A DNA stretch of 64,000 nt, taken from assembly GCF_014653695.1 (NCBI RefSeq), contig NZ_BNAR01000022.1:1-64000 (forward strand), given 5' to 3'. Below, piece after piece: positions 17,286-25,226 of this stretch. A program made the position numbers and the translations under genes. The notes beneath the pieces were generated by a model. The model had not been told where the DNA came from. It ran no database searches and saw only the letters and a list, made by a program, of their open reading frames with translations. Each line of letters begins with the position of its first letter. Position 1 is the stretch's first letter. The DNA comes from Lentzea cavernae (GTDB lineage: Bacteria; Actinomycetota; Actinomycetes; Mycobacteriales; Pseudonocardiaceae).

Positions 17286-17660
17286 GAAGTTCGTGACGAA
17301 CAGTGGCGCGAAGACCGCCCCAGCAACACCCCGCGCGGCCTGTTCGAGTCCATGACCACCGCCCAGCAGAACAAGGCATTCGGCCCCGGCGACGCCGAAG
17401 CGATCCGGGCCGGAGCGGATATCTCCCGCACGGTCAACGCGCGCCGCCGCAACGCGGTCTACGTCGCGGGCGGCCACGAGTACACCCTCGACGCCACCAC
17501 GGTGCGCGGTGTCGGCCGTCAGCTCGGCGACCTCGCCAAGCAGGGCCGCCGCTTCAGCAGCACCCGCACCCCGCGCCCGACGGCCGCGCAGCTCGTCAAC
17601 ACCGCCCGCGACCGCGACGAGCTGATCAACCAGCTCCGGCGCTTCGGCTACCTGCGCTGA
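17286..17660 (+). pseudogene. 5'-truncated phage minor head (VG15/MuF-type) protein, C-terminal fragment
   Basis: The reading frame is open from 17286, just 5 bp after the helicase stop, and reads VRDEQWREDRPSN through GLFESMTTAQQNK to KAFGPGDAEAIRAGADISRT and NARRRNAVYVAGG. That C-terminal arrangement (LFESMT, then QAIRDGADISQVVNARR-like) is familiar from phage capsid-maturation/minor-head proteins located between portal and scaffold genes. The portal, terminase and most of this gene are missing. An internal ATG at 17352 could express 102 residues. Confidence 0.7.
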
Positions 17661-17713
17661 CGCGTGCCTCTCGTTCGTCCTCTCCTCGCCCCGGAAAGGG
17701 GGTTTTCCTGCCC

Positions 17714-18364
17714 TTGTCCCAGCCCATCACCCCGACCACCAGCGCTACAGACACCCCGCCCACGAGCCCCGTGCAGGCCCCGGCAACCCCACCCGCCCAG
17801 CCGTCCGCCCCGCCCGTGACCGACCCGGCCGCCGACGCCACGCTGGACTACAAGGCGCTCTACGAGTAGGCGCAGACCAAGCTGTCCAAGGCCGAGACCA
17901 CGGCGCGGGAGCACCGCGACAAGGCCAAGCGTCTGGACGAGATCGAGGCCGAGCAGCAGAGCGAGGCCAAGCGCACCAACGCCCGCGCCACGGCCGTGGA
18001 ACAGCAGCTCGCCACGCTGCGCCGGACCGCGCTGGATGCGGAGATCCGCGCCGCCGCAACCGGCTGGGCCGACCCGAGCGACGCACCGCGCTACCTCGAC
18101 GACCGAGACCGCTACCTCACCGAGGACGGCGCGATCGACACGGCCGCCATCACGGCCGACCTCGCCGCGGTCCTTGTCCAGCGTCCGCACCTCGCCCGCG
18201 TCGACGGCCCCCGCCGCCCTGCCCCCGATCTCTCGCAGGGACAGCGCAACGGCCCGTCCGGTGTCGCGGAGCAGATCCGCGACGCGGAAGCACGCGGCGA
18301 CTGGGCCGCGGCCATCAGCTTGAAGAACCAGCGGCTTGCCGAGCAGGCGCGCGAACAGCGCTGA
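17714..18364 (+). pseudogene. phage scaffold-like protein interrupted by an in-frame amber codon
   Basis: The frame starts at TTG 17714 (after an AAAGGGGG purine run), runs through a Pro/Thr-rich N-terminus and meets TAG at 17867-17869 after DYKALYE. It continues in the same frame as a charged helix (AQTKLSKAETTAREHRDKAK) and a C-terminal part (ALDAEIRAAATGWADPSD) up to TGA 18364. DYKALYE-Q-AQ is the usual context in such proteins, so a CAG to TAG change is likely. Position before the capsid gene and coiled-coil character fit a scaffolding protein. Either dead or dependent on amber suppression. Confidence 0.7.
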
Positions 18365-18396
18365 CCGCTGCTTCCCTTGACACGTAAGGAGATTCA

Positions 18397-19398
18397 TTGC
18401 CTGGTATCGCCGCGATCGCGAATACCTACAACAGTCCCAACTTCGTCGGCGAGTTGTTCTCGCTGACCCCTACCGACACCCCGTTTCTGTCCAGCATCGG
18501 CGGCCTGACCGGCGGCAAGCGGGCGAACGGCATCGTGCACACCTGGTCGGTGTACGACCTGCGCCCACCGGACCCCAACCGGCAGCGTCTCGAAGGTGGC
18601 GACGCCCCGGCCGCAGAGACCCGCGTTCGAGGCCAGGACCGCAACGTCCTGGAGATCCATCAGGAAACGGTGGGCGTCTTCTACACCCGGCAGGCCTCCC
18701 AGCAGATGTTCGCCGGGACCGGGTCGGCGAACCCGAACGCCGCCAGCATCGGCGGCAGCAACGCCGTCCTGAACGAACTGGACTGGCAGACCCGTCAGGC
18801 GTTGATCCAGATCGGCCGTGACGTCGAACTCGGGTTCATCACGGGCAAGTTTCAGGAGCCCACCGACAACTCCACGGTGCGCAAGACGCGCGGCATCCTG
18901 GAGGCCACCAAGACCAACGTCATCACCAACGCCACCGCCAAGGCCTTGACCGAGGCCATGATCCTCGACCTGTTGCAGAAGGTCTGGGAGAACGGCGGCA
19001 TCCAGGTCTCCGAGACCGCCACCCTGATGTGCGCGGCGTGGCAGAAGCGTCAGCTCACCAACGAGTTCGTCACCAAGAAGAACTACCAGGAGCAGTCGCG
19101 CAACGTCGGCGGCGTCTCCGTCTCCACGATCGAGACGGACTTCGGGCGGCTCAACATCATGCTGAACCGCTACATGCCCGCCGACACCGTGCAGGTGGTC
19201 AGCCTCGACCAGTGCGCGCCCGTGCTGCTGGAGACCCCCGGCAAGGGCTTCCTGTTCTCCGAGCCGTTGGCGCGCACCGGTTCCACGGACAAGGCGCAGA
19301 TCTACGGTGAGATCTCGCTGGAGTTCGGACCGGAGATCGCTCACGGCAAGGTCACCGGCCTCACCACCACCGCCGACGCTGGAGGTGGTGGCGCGTGA
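18397..19398 (+). CDS. phage major capsid protein, SU10/DUF5309 type
   Basis: 333 residues from TTG 18397 with SD AAGGAG. The N-terminus IANTYNSPNFVGELFSLTPT followed by DTPFLSSIGG, and the later DVELGFITGKFQ, RKTRGILEAT and GRLNIMLNRYMP, are characteristic of the DUF5309/SU10 major capsid family of the HK97 fold. Frame intact. Downstream, a small gene overlaps its stop by GTGA. Confidence 0.85.
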   Translation: MPGIAAIANTYNSPNFVGELFSLTPTDTPFLSSIGGLTGGKRANGIVHTWSVYDLRPPDPNRQRLEGGDAPAAETRVRGQDRNVLEIHQETVGVFYTRQASQQMFAGTGSANPNAASIGGSNAVLNELDWQTRQALIQIGRDVELGFITGKFQEPTDNSTVRKTRGILEATKTNVITNATAKALTEAMILDLLQKVWENGGIQVSETATLMCAAWQKRQLTNEFVTKKNYQEQSRNVGGVSVSTIETDFGRLNIMLNRYMPADTVQVVSLDQCAPVLLETPGKGFLFSEPLARTGSTDKAQIYGEISLEFGPEIAHGKVTGLTTTADAGGGGA

Positions 19399-19571
19399 AG
19401 TTCACCAGCAGCGTCTACAAGGAACTCGTCGTGCACGACCTCGACGTCACCTTCCACGACGGCGAAGCCGAGATCACCGACAAGGCCACCGCCGACGCGC
19501 TCCGCGGGCTGCCCGCGGAGCTCGGCGTGCGCGCGGTCGGCGGCCGTCCAACGAAGGAACCGACAAGCTGA
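19395..19571 (+). CDS. small phage protein after the capsid gene
   Basis: 58 residues beginning MKFTSSVYKELVVHDLDVTF and ending GRPTKEPTS. GTG 19395 overlaps the capsid stop, so it is translationally coupled. Acidic with alternating beta-strand pattern; small proteins at this position are often head-decoration or head-completion factors, but I do not recognise a family. Confidence 0.65.
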   Translation: MKFTSSVYKELVVHDLDVTFHDGEAEITDKATADALRGLPAELGVRAVGGRPTKEPTS

Positions 19572-19590
19572 CCACCTGCGAAGCCTGCAT

Positions 19591-19791
19591 TCACAGCAGG
19601 CCCGCCTGGTGTAAGGCCATTCCGACGGCGAACAAGCCGGTGGTGCCGGTGACTGCCGTCAGCACGAGCCGGAGCACCTTGTAAGCATCAGCGCGCTTCT
19701 TCGCACACTCCACGAAGGAAGCGACGAAACCGGTGAAGGCGATGAGCATCGCGAACACGACGGCATAGCCACCGATCAGCCAAGCCCACAT
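19591..19791 (-). CDS. small membrane protein
   Basis: 66 residues from ATG 19791 with SD GAAGGGA. Two hydrophobic segments (WAWLIGGYAVVFAMLIAFTG and LVLTAVTGTTGLFAVGMAL) are separated by a basic loop (ECAKKRADAYK). Transcribed against the structural genes. Perhaps a lysogeny-expressed cargo or superinfection protein; no family recognised. Confidence 0.55.
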   Translation of the reverse strand: MWAWLIGGYAVVFAMLIAFTGFVASFVECAKKRADAYKVLRLVLTAVTGTTGLFAVGMALHQAGLL

Positions 19792-19879
19792 GGTCGCGAT
19801 CCCTTCAACCTGAAACGAAAGGATGGGCGGACGACCGCGAGGAGCGGTTGCGTGGTCGCGAAGGGAGTACCGCTCAGCA

Positions 19880-20725
19880 TCACGCGTTCTCCTCTTGGGC
19901 GGCGTAGCTCTTCTCCGCTTCAGCGGAAGCCTTGCTTCGCGCCTTCGCCGAGAACTCACCCGTGAGGGAGTAGACGTACTGCTGGGTCCAGCCGATGTCA
20001 GACCGAGGGTTGGTCACCCAGTCTTCGCGGACGTCAAGCAGCCCTACTTCGCGGAGTTCACGGAACCCACGGTCCGCAGTGTCTGCGGACACCCCGTACC
20101 ACCCAGGCACCTTCTTTTGCGGCAGGACAAACTTGTCCTTCCGTTCGAGCGAGATAAGGAGCATGACCTTCGCCGCGAGGCTCAAGGTGAGGAAGTGTCC
20201 ATCGTGCCAGTACGCATGGGGTAGCTGGAGGTACCGTTCGTTTCGGTCGAACGGGTGTGTGTAGTCCTCACCGGACCCGTCTTCGCACAGCAAAGTGAGT
20301 GACGCCCGACGCTTGACCCGCGTCCGCTTCACAAGATCACGGTCGACCAGACGCTTCATGATCTTGGAGACCGCCGCGCGCGCGTTGTCGATGGCTTCCG
20401 GTCCCTCTGTTGCTACGTCCGCAAGGCCGAGGCATCGAACCCAGAAGCCGGACGGGAGGTCGCAGTTCCAGGGTGCGCTGCTCGCGAGGGCGTGGAGCAA
20501 CAGATACGCGTCGAGACCTCGAACATCTCGGCCGGAGACGAACTCTGCGAGCTTGCCGGGCGTCGTGTCCTTGCCCTTGCCCTTCTGCACGAAGGTCGTG
20601 CGGATGGGAACCTGGTCACGACGGAGACCGCGAAGCAGCTGGTCAATCGTCTCTTGCGGCCCGAGTGGCATGGGTGGGCCTGTGCGAGTCACCTCGCGGG
20701 GTACTGCGCGGTCTTCCGTCGTCAT
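19880..20725 (-). CDS. winged-helix DNA-binding protein, replication/regulation-like
   Basis: 281 residues from ATG 20725, which has little leader and an AGAATC-like -10, so possibly leaderless. Two winged-helix-like units are suggested: AVSKIMKRLVDRDLVKRTRVKRRASLTLL and then a later unit around VSADTADRGFRELREVGLLDVRE, followed by YVYSLTGEF. This arrangement recurs in actinobacterial mobile-element regulators or replication initiators. The exact role is unknown. Located among prophage genes on the opposite strand. Confidence 0.6.
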   Translation of the reverse strand: MTTEDRAVPREVTRTGPPMPLGPQETIDQLLRGLRRDQVPIRTTFVQKGKGKDTTPGKLAEFVSGRDVRGLDAYLLLHALASSAPWNCDLPSGFWVRCLGLADVATEGPEAIDNARAAVSKIMKRLVDRDLVKRTRVKRRASLTLLCEDGSGEDYTHPFDRNERYLQLPHAYWHDGHFLTLSLAAKVMLLISLERKDKFVLPQKKVPGWYGVSADTADRGFRELREVGLLDVREDWVTNPRSDIGWTQQYVYSLTGEFSAKARSKASAEAEKSYAAQEENA

Positions 20726-20983
20726 ACCCAGATTCTGGCACATCAAACCGAGACACCCTGTTGACAGAACCTCTGTCACTTGCCGTTCCAGCGGGTACTC
20801 GTAGATACATCGTGCTACGTCCAATGCGACCACGTTGAGAACCCCATGTGCAAAGACCAAAGGCCGACTCGACGGTATCCAGCACTTTCTATAGACGCTC
20901 CCACGGTCACCTGCCACCCCGCCAAACTTTTTCCTCCGAATCTGCCCCCTGACCAGATGCGGGTCTGAGCACGGGGGTGCCTT

Positions 20984-21340
20984 ATGACATCCCCCTCCCT
21001 GCTGGCCACAGCTGACGATGTTCAGGCCCGCACCGAGCAGGAGTTCACGCCGGCCGAGCGCGCCCGCGTCACAGTTCTGTGCGCGGACGCCTCGGCGATG
21101 GCGCGCACGCTCGTTCCCACAATGACGGACCCGCCGCCCGCCACGGCGGCGGGCGTGGTCAGCGCCGTCGTCCTTCGCGCACTCGCGACCCCGCCTGAGG
21201 GGTTGAAGGACGAGGCGATTGGCGGGCACAGCCGCACCCTCGCGCACGACGGCGGCGGCCTGTACTTCACCGCCGATGAGCTCACACTCCTGCGCCCACC
21301 CGTCCCGGTGCCGCGCGGGGCGTTCTCGATCTGGACCTGA
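20984..21340 (+). CDS. phage head-tail connector/adaptor-like protein
   Basis: 118 residues starting MTSPSLLATADDVQARTEQEFTP. A start of the form LATADDVxAR followed by an all-helical domain is typical of gp15/gp6-like head-tail adaptor proteins. The family would sit directly after the capsid, but here it lies 1.4 kb further on, behind inserted minus-strand genes. Its 3' end abuts a tail-protein fragment, implying a deletion. Confidence 0.65.
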   Translation: MTSPSLLATADDVQARTEQEFTPAERARVTVLCADASAMARTLVPTMTDPPPATAAGVVSAVVLRALATPPEGLKDEAIGGHSRTLAHDGGGLYFTADELTLLRPPVPVPRGAFSIWT

Positions 21341-21348
21341 TCGCATCG

Positions 21349-22182
21349 TTGCGCGTGTCCGAGGCGATCGACTCGATCCGCAACACCGTCGACGTGCCGT
21401 ATCAGATTTACACCACCGGCACGCCGGCCGAACGCTTCACCGAAACGACGGTGCGCTCCATCAGCGCGTTCCAGACGCTAACGATCACCTACGACTACGA
21501 CGTCTCCGAATACGACAGCCCGCCCCCGGTCGTCTACGCCACCACCATGCCCGCCAACACCAGCCGGGTGCGGTTCTCCCCGACCACCAGCGGGACCTTC
21601 GGCATACACGGGTCCATCGAGTCCACCACCGAACGCGACGGCGCCACCCTGCGGGTGACCTTTCGCAACCTGTCCAGCAGCGCGTGTTTCATCGTGACCA
21701 CCAGCGGCCTGCCGTCACTGTCAATCTGGTCGCAACGCCTCGCCGCGAACAGCCCCGCGCGGCTGTCCACCCGCCGCTACGACACCACCAGCCGCACCCG
21801 CTACGGAGCCCAGGTATTCCAAGTCCCCTCAACACCGTGGATTCAGACCCTCGGGACCGCCGGGCGCATCGCGGACTATCTGCTCTCCGTTGCCGCGCAA
21901 CCACTTCCGGTGCTCGGAGACATCGAGATCCTGCCCGACCCGCGCATCACCCTGGGCGACCTCGTCCGCGTCGTCGATGACGTCGGCGCAACCCTGGACA
22001 CCACCGCCTGGGTCGTCGGCATCCGCACCAGCGGCGACAACACCGGCCGCGTCCGCCAAATCCTCACCCTGCGCGCCACCACCAGCCCCGGCGCCCCCAC
22101 CGACACCGGCCTGTTCCCAGACCCCGCCATCGACCCCGCCGCACGCGACCCGCTCGTGCGCGAAGGTGTGCGGGTGCCATAG
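21349..22182 (+). pseudogene. phage tail/structural protein, C-terminal portion
   Basis: 277 residues readable from TTG 21349, but the frame is open further upstream into the adaptor gene and there is no good SD. Beta-rich sequence with RVSEAIDSIRNTVDVPYQIY, a Ser/Thr-rich middle and a C-terminal IADYLLSVAAQPLPVLGDIE block as in baseplate/minor tail proteins. I read it as the 3' end of a larger gene fused to the adaptor region by deletion; the rest of the tail cluster is absent. Confidence 0.5.
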
Positions 22183-22183
22183 G

Positions 22184-22480
22184 TCAGCGGCGAGGCCTTC
22201 CGCGCTTCTTTCTTTGCGGCAAGGGCTTCTGCTTCGAGTCCACTTGGTCGGCGCGGGCTTCTCGTTCCAGTTCTAGGTACCCAGTCACACGACCGATACC
22301 GGCCTGCACACGCATTTTGCTCGTCGTCCGATCGCTCAACCAGATCCTGCCCACAACCCACGCAAGCAGAACAATGAGCCCAACGAACGCGACAATCCAG
22401 ATAAGAGGGGACACGGAAACTCCACAGAGCCGCACAAGGACAGGGTCGACAGTGATGGGGGCGACCGGCTGACCGATCAC
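22184..22480 (-). CDS. small single-pass membrane protein
   Basis: Up to 98 residues. One strong membrane segment (LIWIVAFVGLIVLLAWVVG) is followed by a basic cytoplasmic tail ending in a Lys/Arg-rich stretch. The start is uncertain: ATG 22480 or a GTG before the membrane segment. Stop lies 1 bp from the tail-gene stop, convergent. Confidence 0.45.
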   Translation of the reverse strand: MIGQPVAPITVDPVLVRLCGVSVSPLIWIVAFVGLIVLLAWVVGRIWLSDRTTSKMRVQAGIGRVTGYLELEREARADQVDSKQKPLPQRKKRGRPRR

Positions 22481-22791
22481 CGAGGCTCTCTGGCAGGTCA
22501 GGCCCGCCTGGAGCGCTACAGCAGCAATAGGCCAACAGCAACCCGTGGTGCTGGCCTAACTGATTCCCGTTTCCAATGTCGTGCGCTCGAAACGACGGAT
22601 GCCCGCTCATGTCTCGGGACTTACTCGCCGTTGTTGGCGCCCAACCCTGCCTCCTCTTCTGATGGGGACGGTACCACCAGATCTGAGCAACATGCACGGG
22701 CCGAAGCCGCCTGTTCGGTTCAGAGATCACCAATAGGGAAGGTCTCATCGACCCTTCACTACTGCCACAGCTCGGCGTCGCGGGCGCGCTT
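22481..22791. other. intergenic stretch, no supported feature
   Basis: About 310 bp with mixed composition and no open frame that resembles a gene. A purine-rich AGGGAAGG near 22734 precedes the next small gene and could serve an ATC start at 22747. Confidence 0.3.
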
Positions 22792-23040
22792 GTGATCGTC
22801 GTTGGCTACCTGCTCACGGCCAACCACAGGTTGATGACTGCCAACCGTTCAGACCGAGCTGAATACCTCGCCGCGCTCGCCGGCCGCGAGACCTCGCACG
22901 CCACCGAGCTCACCGCCCTACGCAACCGCGTCGCAGGCCTCGAAGACCGCATCAGCGAACTCGAAGACGAGCTCGACCGCGAACGCGACCGACGCCGCCA
23001 GGCCGAGGACATCGCCGCGGCCGTGCGCCGCCACACATAA
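22792..23040 (+). CDS. small membrane-anchored coiled-coil phage protein
   Basis: 82 residues from GTG 22792 (MIVVGYLLTANHRLM), a hydrophobic N-terminus then a heptad coiled coil (LRNRVAGLEDRISELEDELD). The frame is open upstream, and an ATC at 22747 behind GGGAAGG would add 15 residues (IDPSLLPQLGVAGAL) completing the membrane segment; a non-standard ATC start is possible but unproven. Likely an Rz/spanin-like or holin-accessory protein in the lysis region. Confidence 0.55.
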   Translation: MIVVGYLLTANHRLMTANRSDRAEYLAALAGRETSHATELTALRNRVAGLEDRISELEDELDRERDRRRQAEDIAAAVRRHT

Positions 23041-23059
23041 ACCCACCCCGAAACGAACA

Positions 23060-23087
23060 GCCGTCACCTGCTGGTGACGGCCGTTTT
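23060..23087 (+). terminator. rho-independent terminator
   Basis: Perfect 9-bp stem GCCGTCACC/GGTGACGGC with a TGCT loop, followed by CGTTTTTCG. Lies between the coiled-coil gene and the lysin gene. Confidence 0.85.
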
Positions 23088-23116
23088 TCGTTGCCCAACA
23101 ACAGAAAGAGAATCTC

Positions 23117-23833
23117 TTGGCCTGGCGTGTAGCCAACTCCCTGCTCACCCTGCGAGACCAGATCAACGCCAAGTTCCCCGGCCGCAACAAGGCATCCGAC
23201 GGCACCATCGGCGACGCCAACCACGACGTCACCAGCGACCACTCCCCTTGGTACGGGCCCGGCATCGTCACCGCCCTGGACGTCACCCACGACCCCGGCG
23301 TCGGGTTCGACATCGACCGGTTCACCGACGAACTCCAGACGTCGAGGGACAACAGGATCAAGTATGTGATCGCCAACGGGCTGATCATGGACAGTCGCCC
23401 ACAGTTCTCGCCGTGGCAGTGGGTCCGGTACTCCGGCAGCAACCCCCACACGTCGCACGTGCACATCAGCGTCGTGGCCTCCGGCCTGTGCGACGACACC
23501 CGGCCGTGGAACCTGCCGATGCTCGGCGGCGCGAGCACCCCGCCGCCGTCCCGGCCACCGACGAAGCCACGGTTTCCCCTGCCACAGAACCACTACTTCG
23601 GGTTGATCAGCGGTCCGAACGAGTCCCACGGCGGCGCGCCCGTGTCGATGGGTGGCATCCCCGATGAGCAGATCTACGTCCGGCTCATCCAGGAGGAGTT
23701 GCAGCGCCGCGGCTTCGCCCCGAACACGCCCGGCTGGGCCGACGGCATCTTCGAGCAGCCCACCAAGGACGCCGTCGCCGCCTGGCAGCGCGCCCACCGC
23801 CCCAACACCACGTCCCGCTGGGGCGAGGTCTGA
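23117..23833 (+). CDS. phage endolysin with C-terminal peptidoglycan-binding domain
   Basis: 238 residues from TTG 23117. The N-terminal domain (about 1-135) has GDANHDVTSDHSPW, ALDVTHDP and SHVHISV, the pattern of an actinophage M15-like/lysin peptidase with zinc-binding His and Asp. A Pro-rich linker follows, then a peptidoglycan-binding repeat (IYVRLIQEELQRRGF ... GWADGIFEQPTKDAVAAWQR). It overlaps the next gene by TGATG. It degrades the cell wall during lysis together with the holin. Confidence 0.8.
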   Translation: MAWRVANSLLTLRDQINAKFPGRNKASDGTIGDANHDVTSDHSPWYGPGIVTALDVTHDPGVGFDIDRFTDELQTSRDNRIKYVIANGLIMDSRPQFSPWQWVRYSGSNPHTSHVHISVVASGLCDDTRPWNLPMLGGASTPPPSRPPTKPRFPLPQNHYFGLISGPNESHGGAPVSMGGIPDEQIYVRLIQEELQRRGFAPNTPGWADGIFEQPTKDAVAAWQRAHRPNTTSRWGEV

Positions 23834-24282
23834 TGGGACGACTGGGCCGACCTCATCCGCCCGTGACCACCGAACCGGTGCCCGCCGCGCCCATGACCGG
23901 CGGGCACTGGGTCGTCTCCCTCGCCCTCGTGCTCTGGCTGCTCATCAAGGGCAGCCGGGCCGCCGTGCTGTGGCTCGAACGCCACGACGGCACCCAACCC
24001 CCACAGGAGGAACACCCCGTGACCGATCCCCGTCCCCGCCCGTTGCGCGCCGTCGCCACCTGGGTAGGCCTGATTGCCGCTCTGGTCTCCTGGCTCGTCG
24101 GCTCCGGCCTGCTCACCACCGGCCAGGCCGACGCCATCACCGGCACCGTCTCCGCCGTCCTCGCGCTGCTCGGCGCGTTCGGTGTCGCTCTCGCCGGCGA
24201 GAAGCGCGTCACCCCGACATCCGACCCGCGCGACAACGCCGACCGCCCACTCAAGGTGCTTCCCACCCACCCTAAGAGGTAG
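23833..24282 (+). CDS. phage holin region with two possible starts
   Basis: From ATG 23833 the frame gives 149 residues with an N-terminal membrane segment (WVVSLALVLWLLIKG). Inside it, GTG 24019 has a perfect AGGAGG 8 nt upstream and begins VTDPRPRPLRAVATWVGL, giving an 87-residue protein with two membrane segments (VGLIAALVSWLVGSGLL and TGTVSAVLALLGAFGVALAG), the usual actinophage holin. Either a holin with a longer antiholin form, or two proteins from one frame. Controls the timing of lysis by permeabilising the membrane. Confidence 0.7.
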   Translation: MGRLGRPHPPVTTEPVPAAPMTGGHWVVSLALVLWLLIKGSRAAVLWLERHDGTQPPQEEHPVTDPRPRPLRAVATWVGLIAALVSWLVGSGLLTTGQADAITGTVSAVLALLGAFGVALAGEKRVTPTSDPRDNADRPLKVLPTHPKR

Positions 24283-24287
24283 GTCGA

Positions 24288-24890
24288 TCACCCCTGGGGG
24301 AGCGAGCGGTCGTCATCGCCACGGCGTGAAGACCGCCGCTCTTTCGGTGGCTTCTTCTCGGCGATCCGAATAGCTCGGCGACGCGATCGGTTCTCAAACC
24401 AACGTCGTGGCTGGGCAAAGTACGTCCACCAATGGTCAGACGGGTCTCGCCACGTCACAACGAGATGCACCTGCTCATCGAGAGAAACTGCACCATCTCT
24501 AGGAACGATGCATGTGATCTTCTCCCGTTTATGCACCTCGTGTTCTGCGATCACCGCACGGTAGAGGTAGTCACACGGTTCTCCATCATCGTCCATGATC
24601 AGGTACCGCTTGCCGTTTGCGTCGATGACGCGCATCTCTACATCGAGAATCGGGAGCGATCCCGCGTTCCAGATTTCAACGCGCTGAACGTTGAAACGCC
24701 CCGCCTCTTCAAGCACGGCGAGTTTTCCAGTCACGCTTCTGGCGTTCTGCCAACGGGCTCGGCGGCGATCTCCCGCGCGCCAGAACTGCTCACGGACACC
24801 AAACGCAAGCGCCACAAGGACCGCCGCGCTGGTGACAACCGGACTCACCACCGGCGCCCATTGAGTCATCCACTCAGAGGGAGCTGTCAT
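24288..24890 (-). CDS. membrane-anchored hypothetical protein
   Basis: 200 residues from ATG 24890 (MTAPSEWMTQWAPVVSPVVT). One N-terminal membrane segment, then a soluble beta-rich region (RFNVQRVEIWNAGSLPILDV, HLVVTWRDPSDHWWTYFAQP) and a very basic C-terminus. The layout recurs in small actinobacterial hypothetical proteins; no function known. Opposite strand to the phage lysis genes, so probably lysogen-expressed cargo. Confidence 0.6.
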   Translation of the reverse strand: MTAPSEWMTQWAPVVSPVVTSAAVLVALAFGVREQFWRAGDRRRARWQNARSVTGKLAVLEEAGRFNVQRVEIWNAGSLPILDVEMRVIDANGKRYLIMDDDGEPCDYLYRAVIAEHEVHKREKITCIVPRDGAVSLDEQVHLVVTWRDPSDHWWTYFAQPRRWFENRSRRRAIRIAEKKPPKERRSSRRGDDDRSLPQG

Positions 24891-24975
24891 GCCGGGCGAA
24901 CTTACCCATCCAACCCCACGTCCGCTGTAGACACGCTCACCTTCGATCCAGAACCAACCGCACACCAACGCGAGG

Positions 24976-25013
24976 AAGCCCCCACACCTCGCGCTGGCCT
25001 CGGGGGCTCTCGC
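24976..25013 (-). terminator. hairpin with AGCCCCC/GGGGGCT arms
   Basis: Arms around 24977-24984 and 25005-25012 with an inner CTCGCG/CGAGG complementarity, followed on the minus strand by TTCC. Resembles common actinobacterial terminators, though no minus-strand gene is evident directly upstream. Confidence 0.5.
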
Positions 25014-25036
25014 ACTCCACCTCCGGGAGCCCCCGA

Positions 25037-25213
25037 TTGCAGCCAGAATCCCGTCAGCCGCAGGCGTGGACGATCGAGCACATTGAGACCGCGAACCTGG
25101 ACGAGGCACAACGCGAAGACGGCGTGAGCGCCCTCGCGATACTCATCAATACCTGGAATGAAATGCAGCGTTCCGCGCAAGACTCAGACCTAATCAAATC
25201 AGGCCAGAAATGA
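25037..25213 (+). CDS. small protein preceding the serine recombinase
   Basis: 58 residues from TTG 25037 with GGGAG 8 nt upstream: TIEHIETANLDEAQREDGVS then LAILINTWNEMQRSAQ. Acidic, helical, good codon bias. It ends 13 bp before the recombinase start. Could be a recombination-directionality-factor-like helper or the remnant of a larger gene; no family recognised. Confidence 0.5.
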   Translation: MQPESRQPQAWTIEHIETANLDEAQREDGVSALAILINTWNEMQRSAQDSDLIKSGQK

Positions 25214-25226
25214 TACATTCCGGAAC

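Noticed and set aside
21219..21980. 253-codon plus-strand ORF overlapping the tail fragment
   Set aside because: Arg/His/Pro-rich out-of-frame shadow of the 21349 frame.
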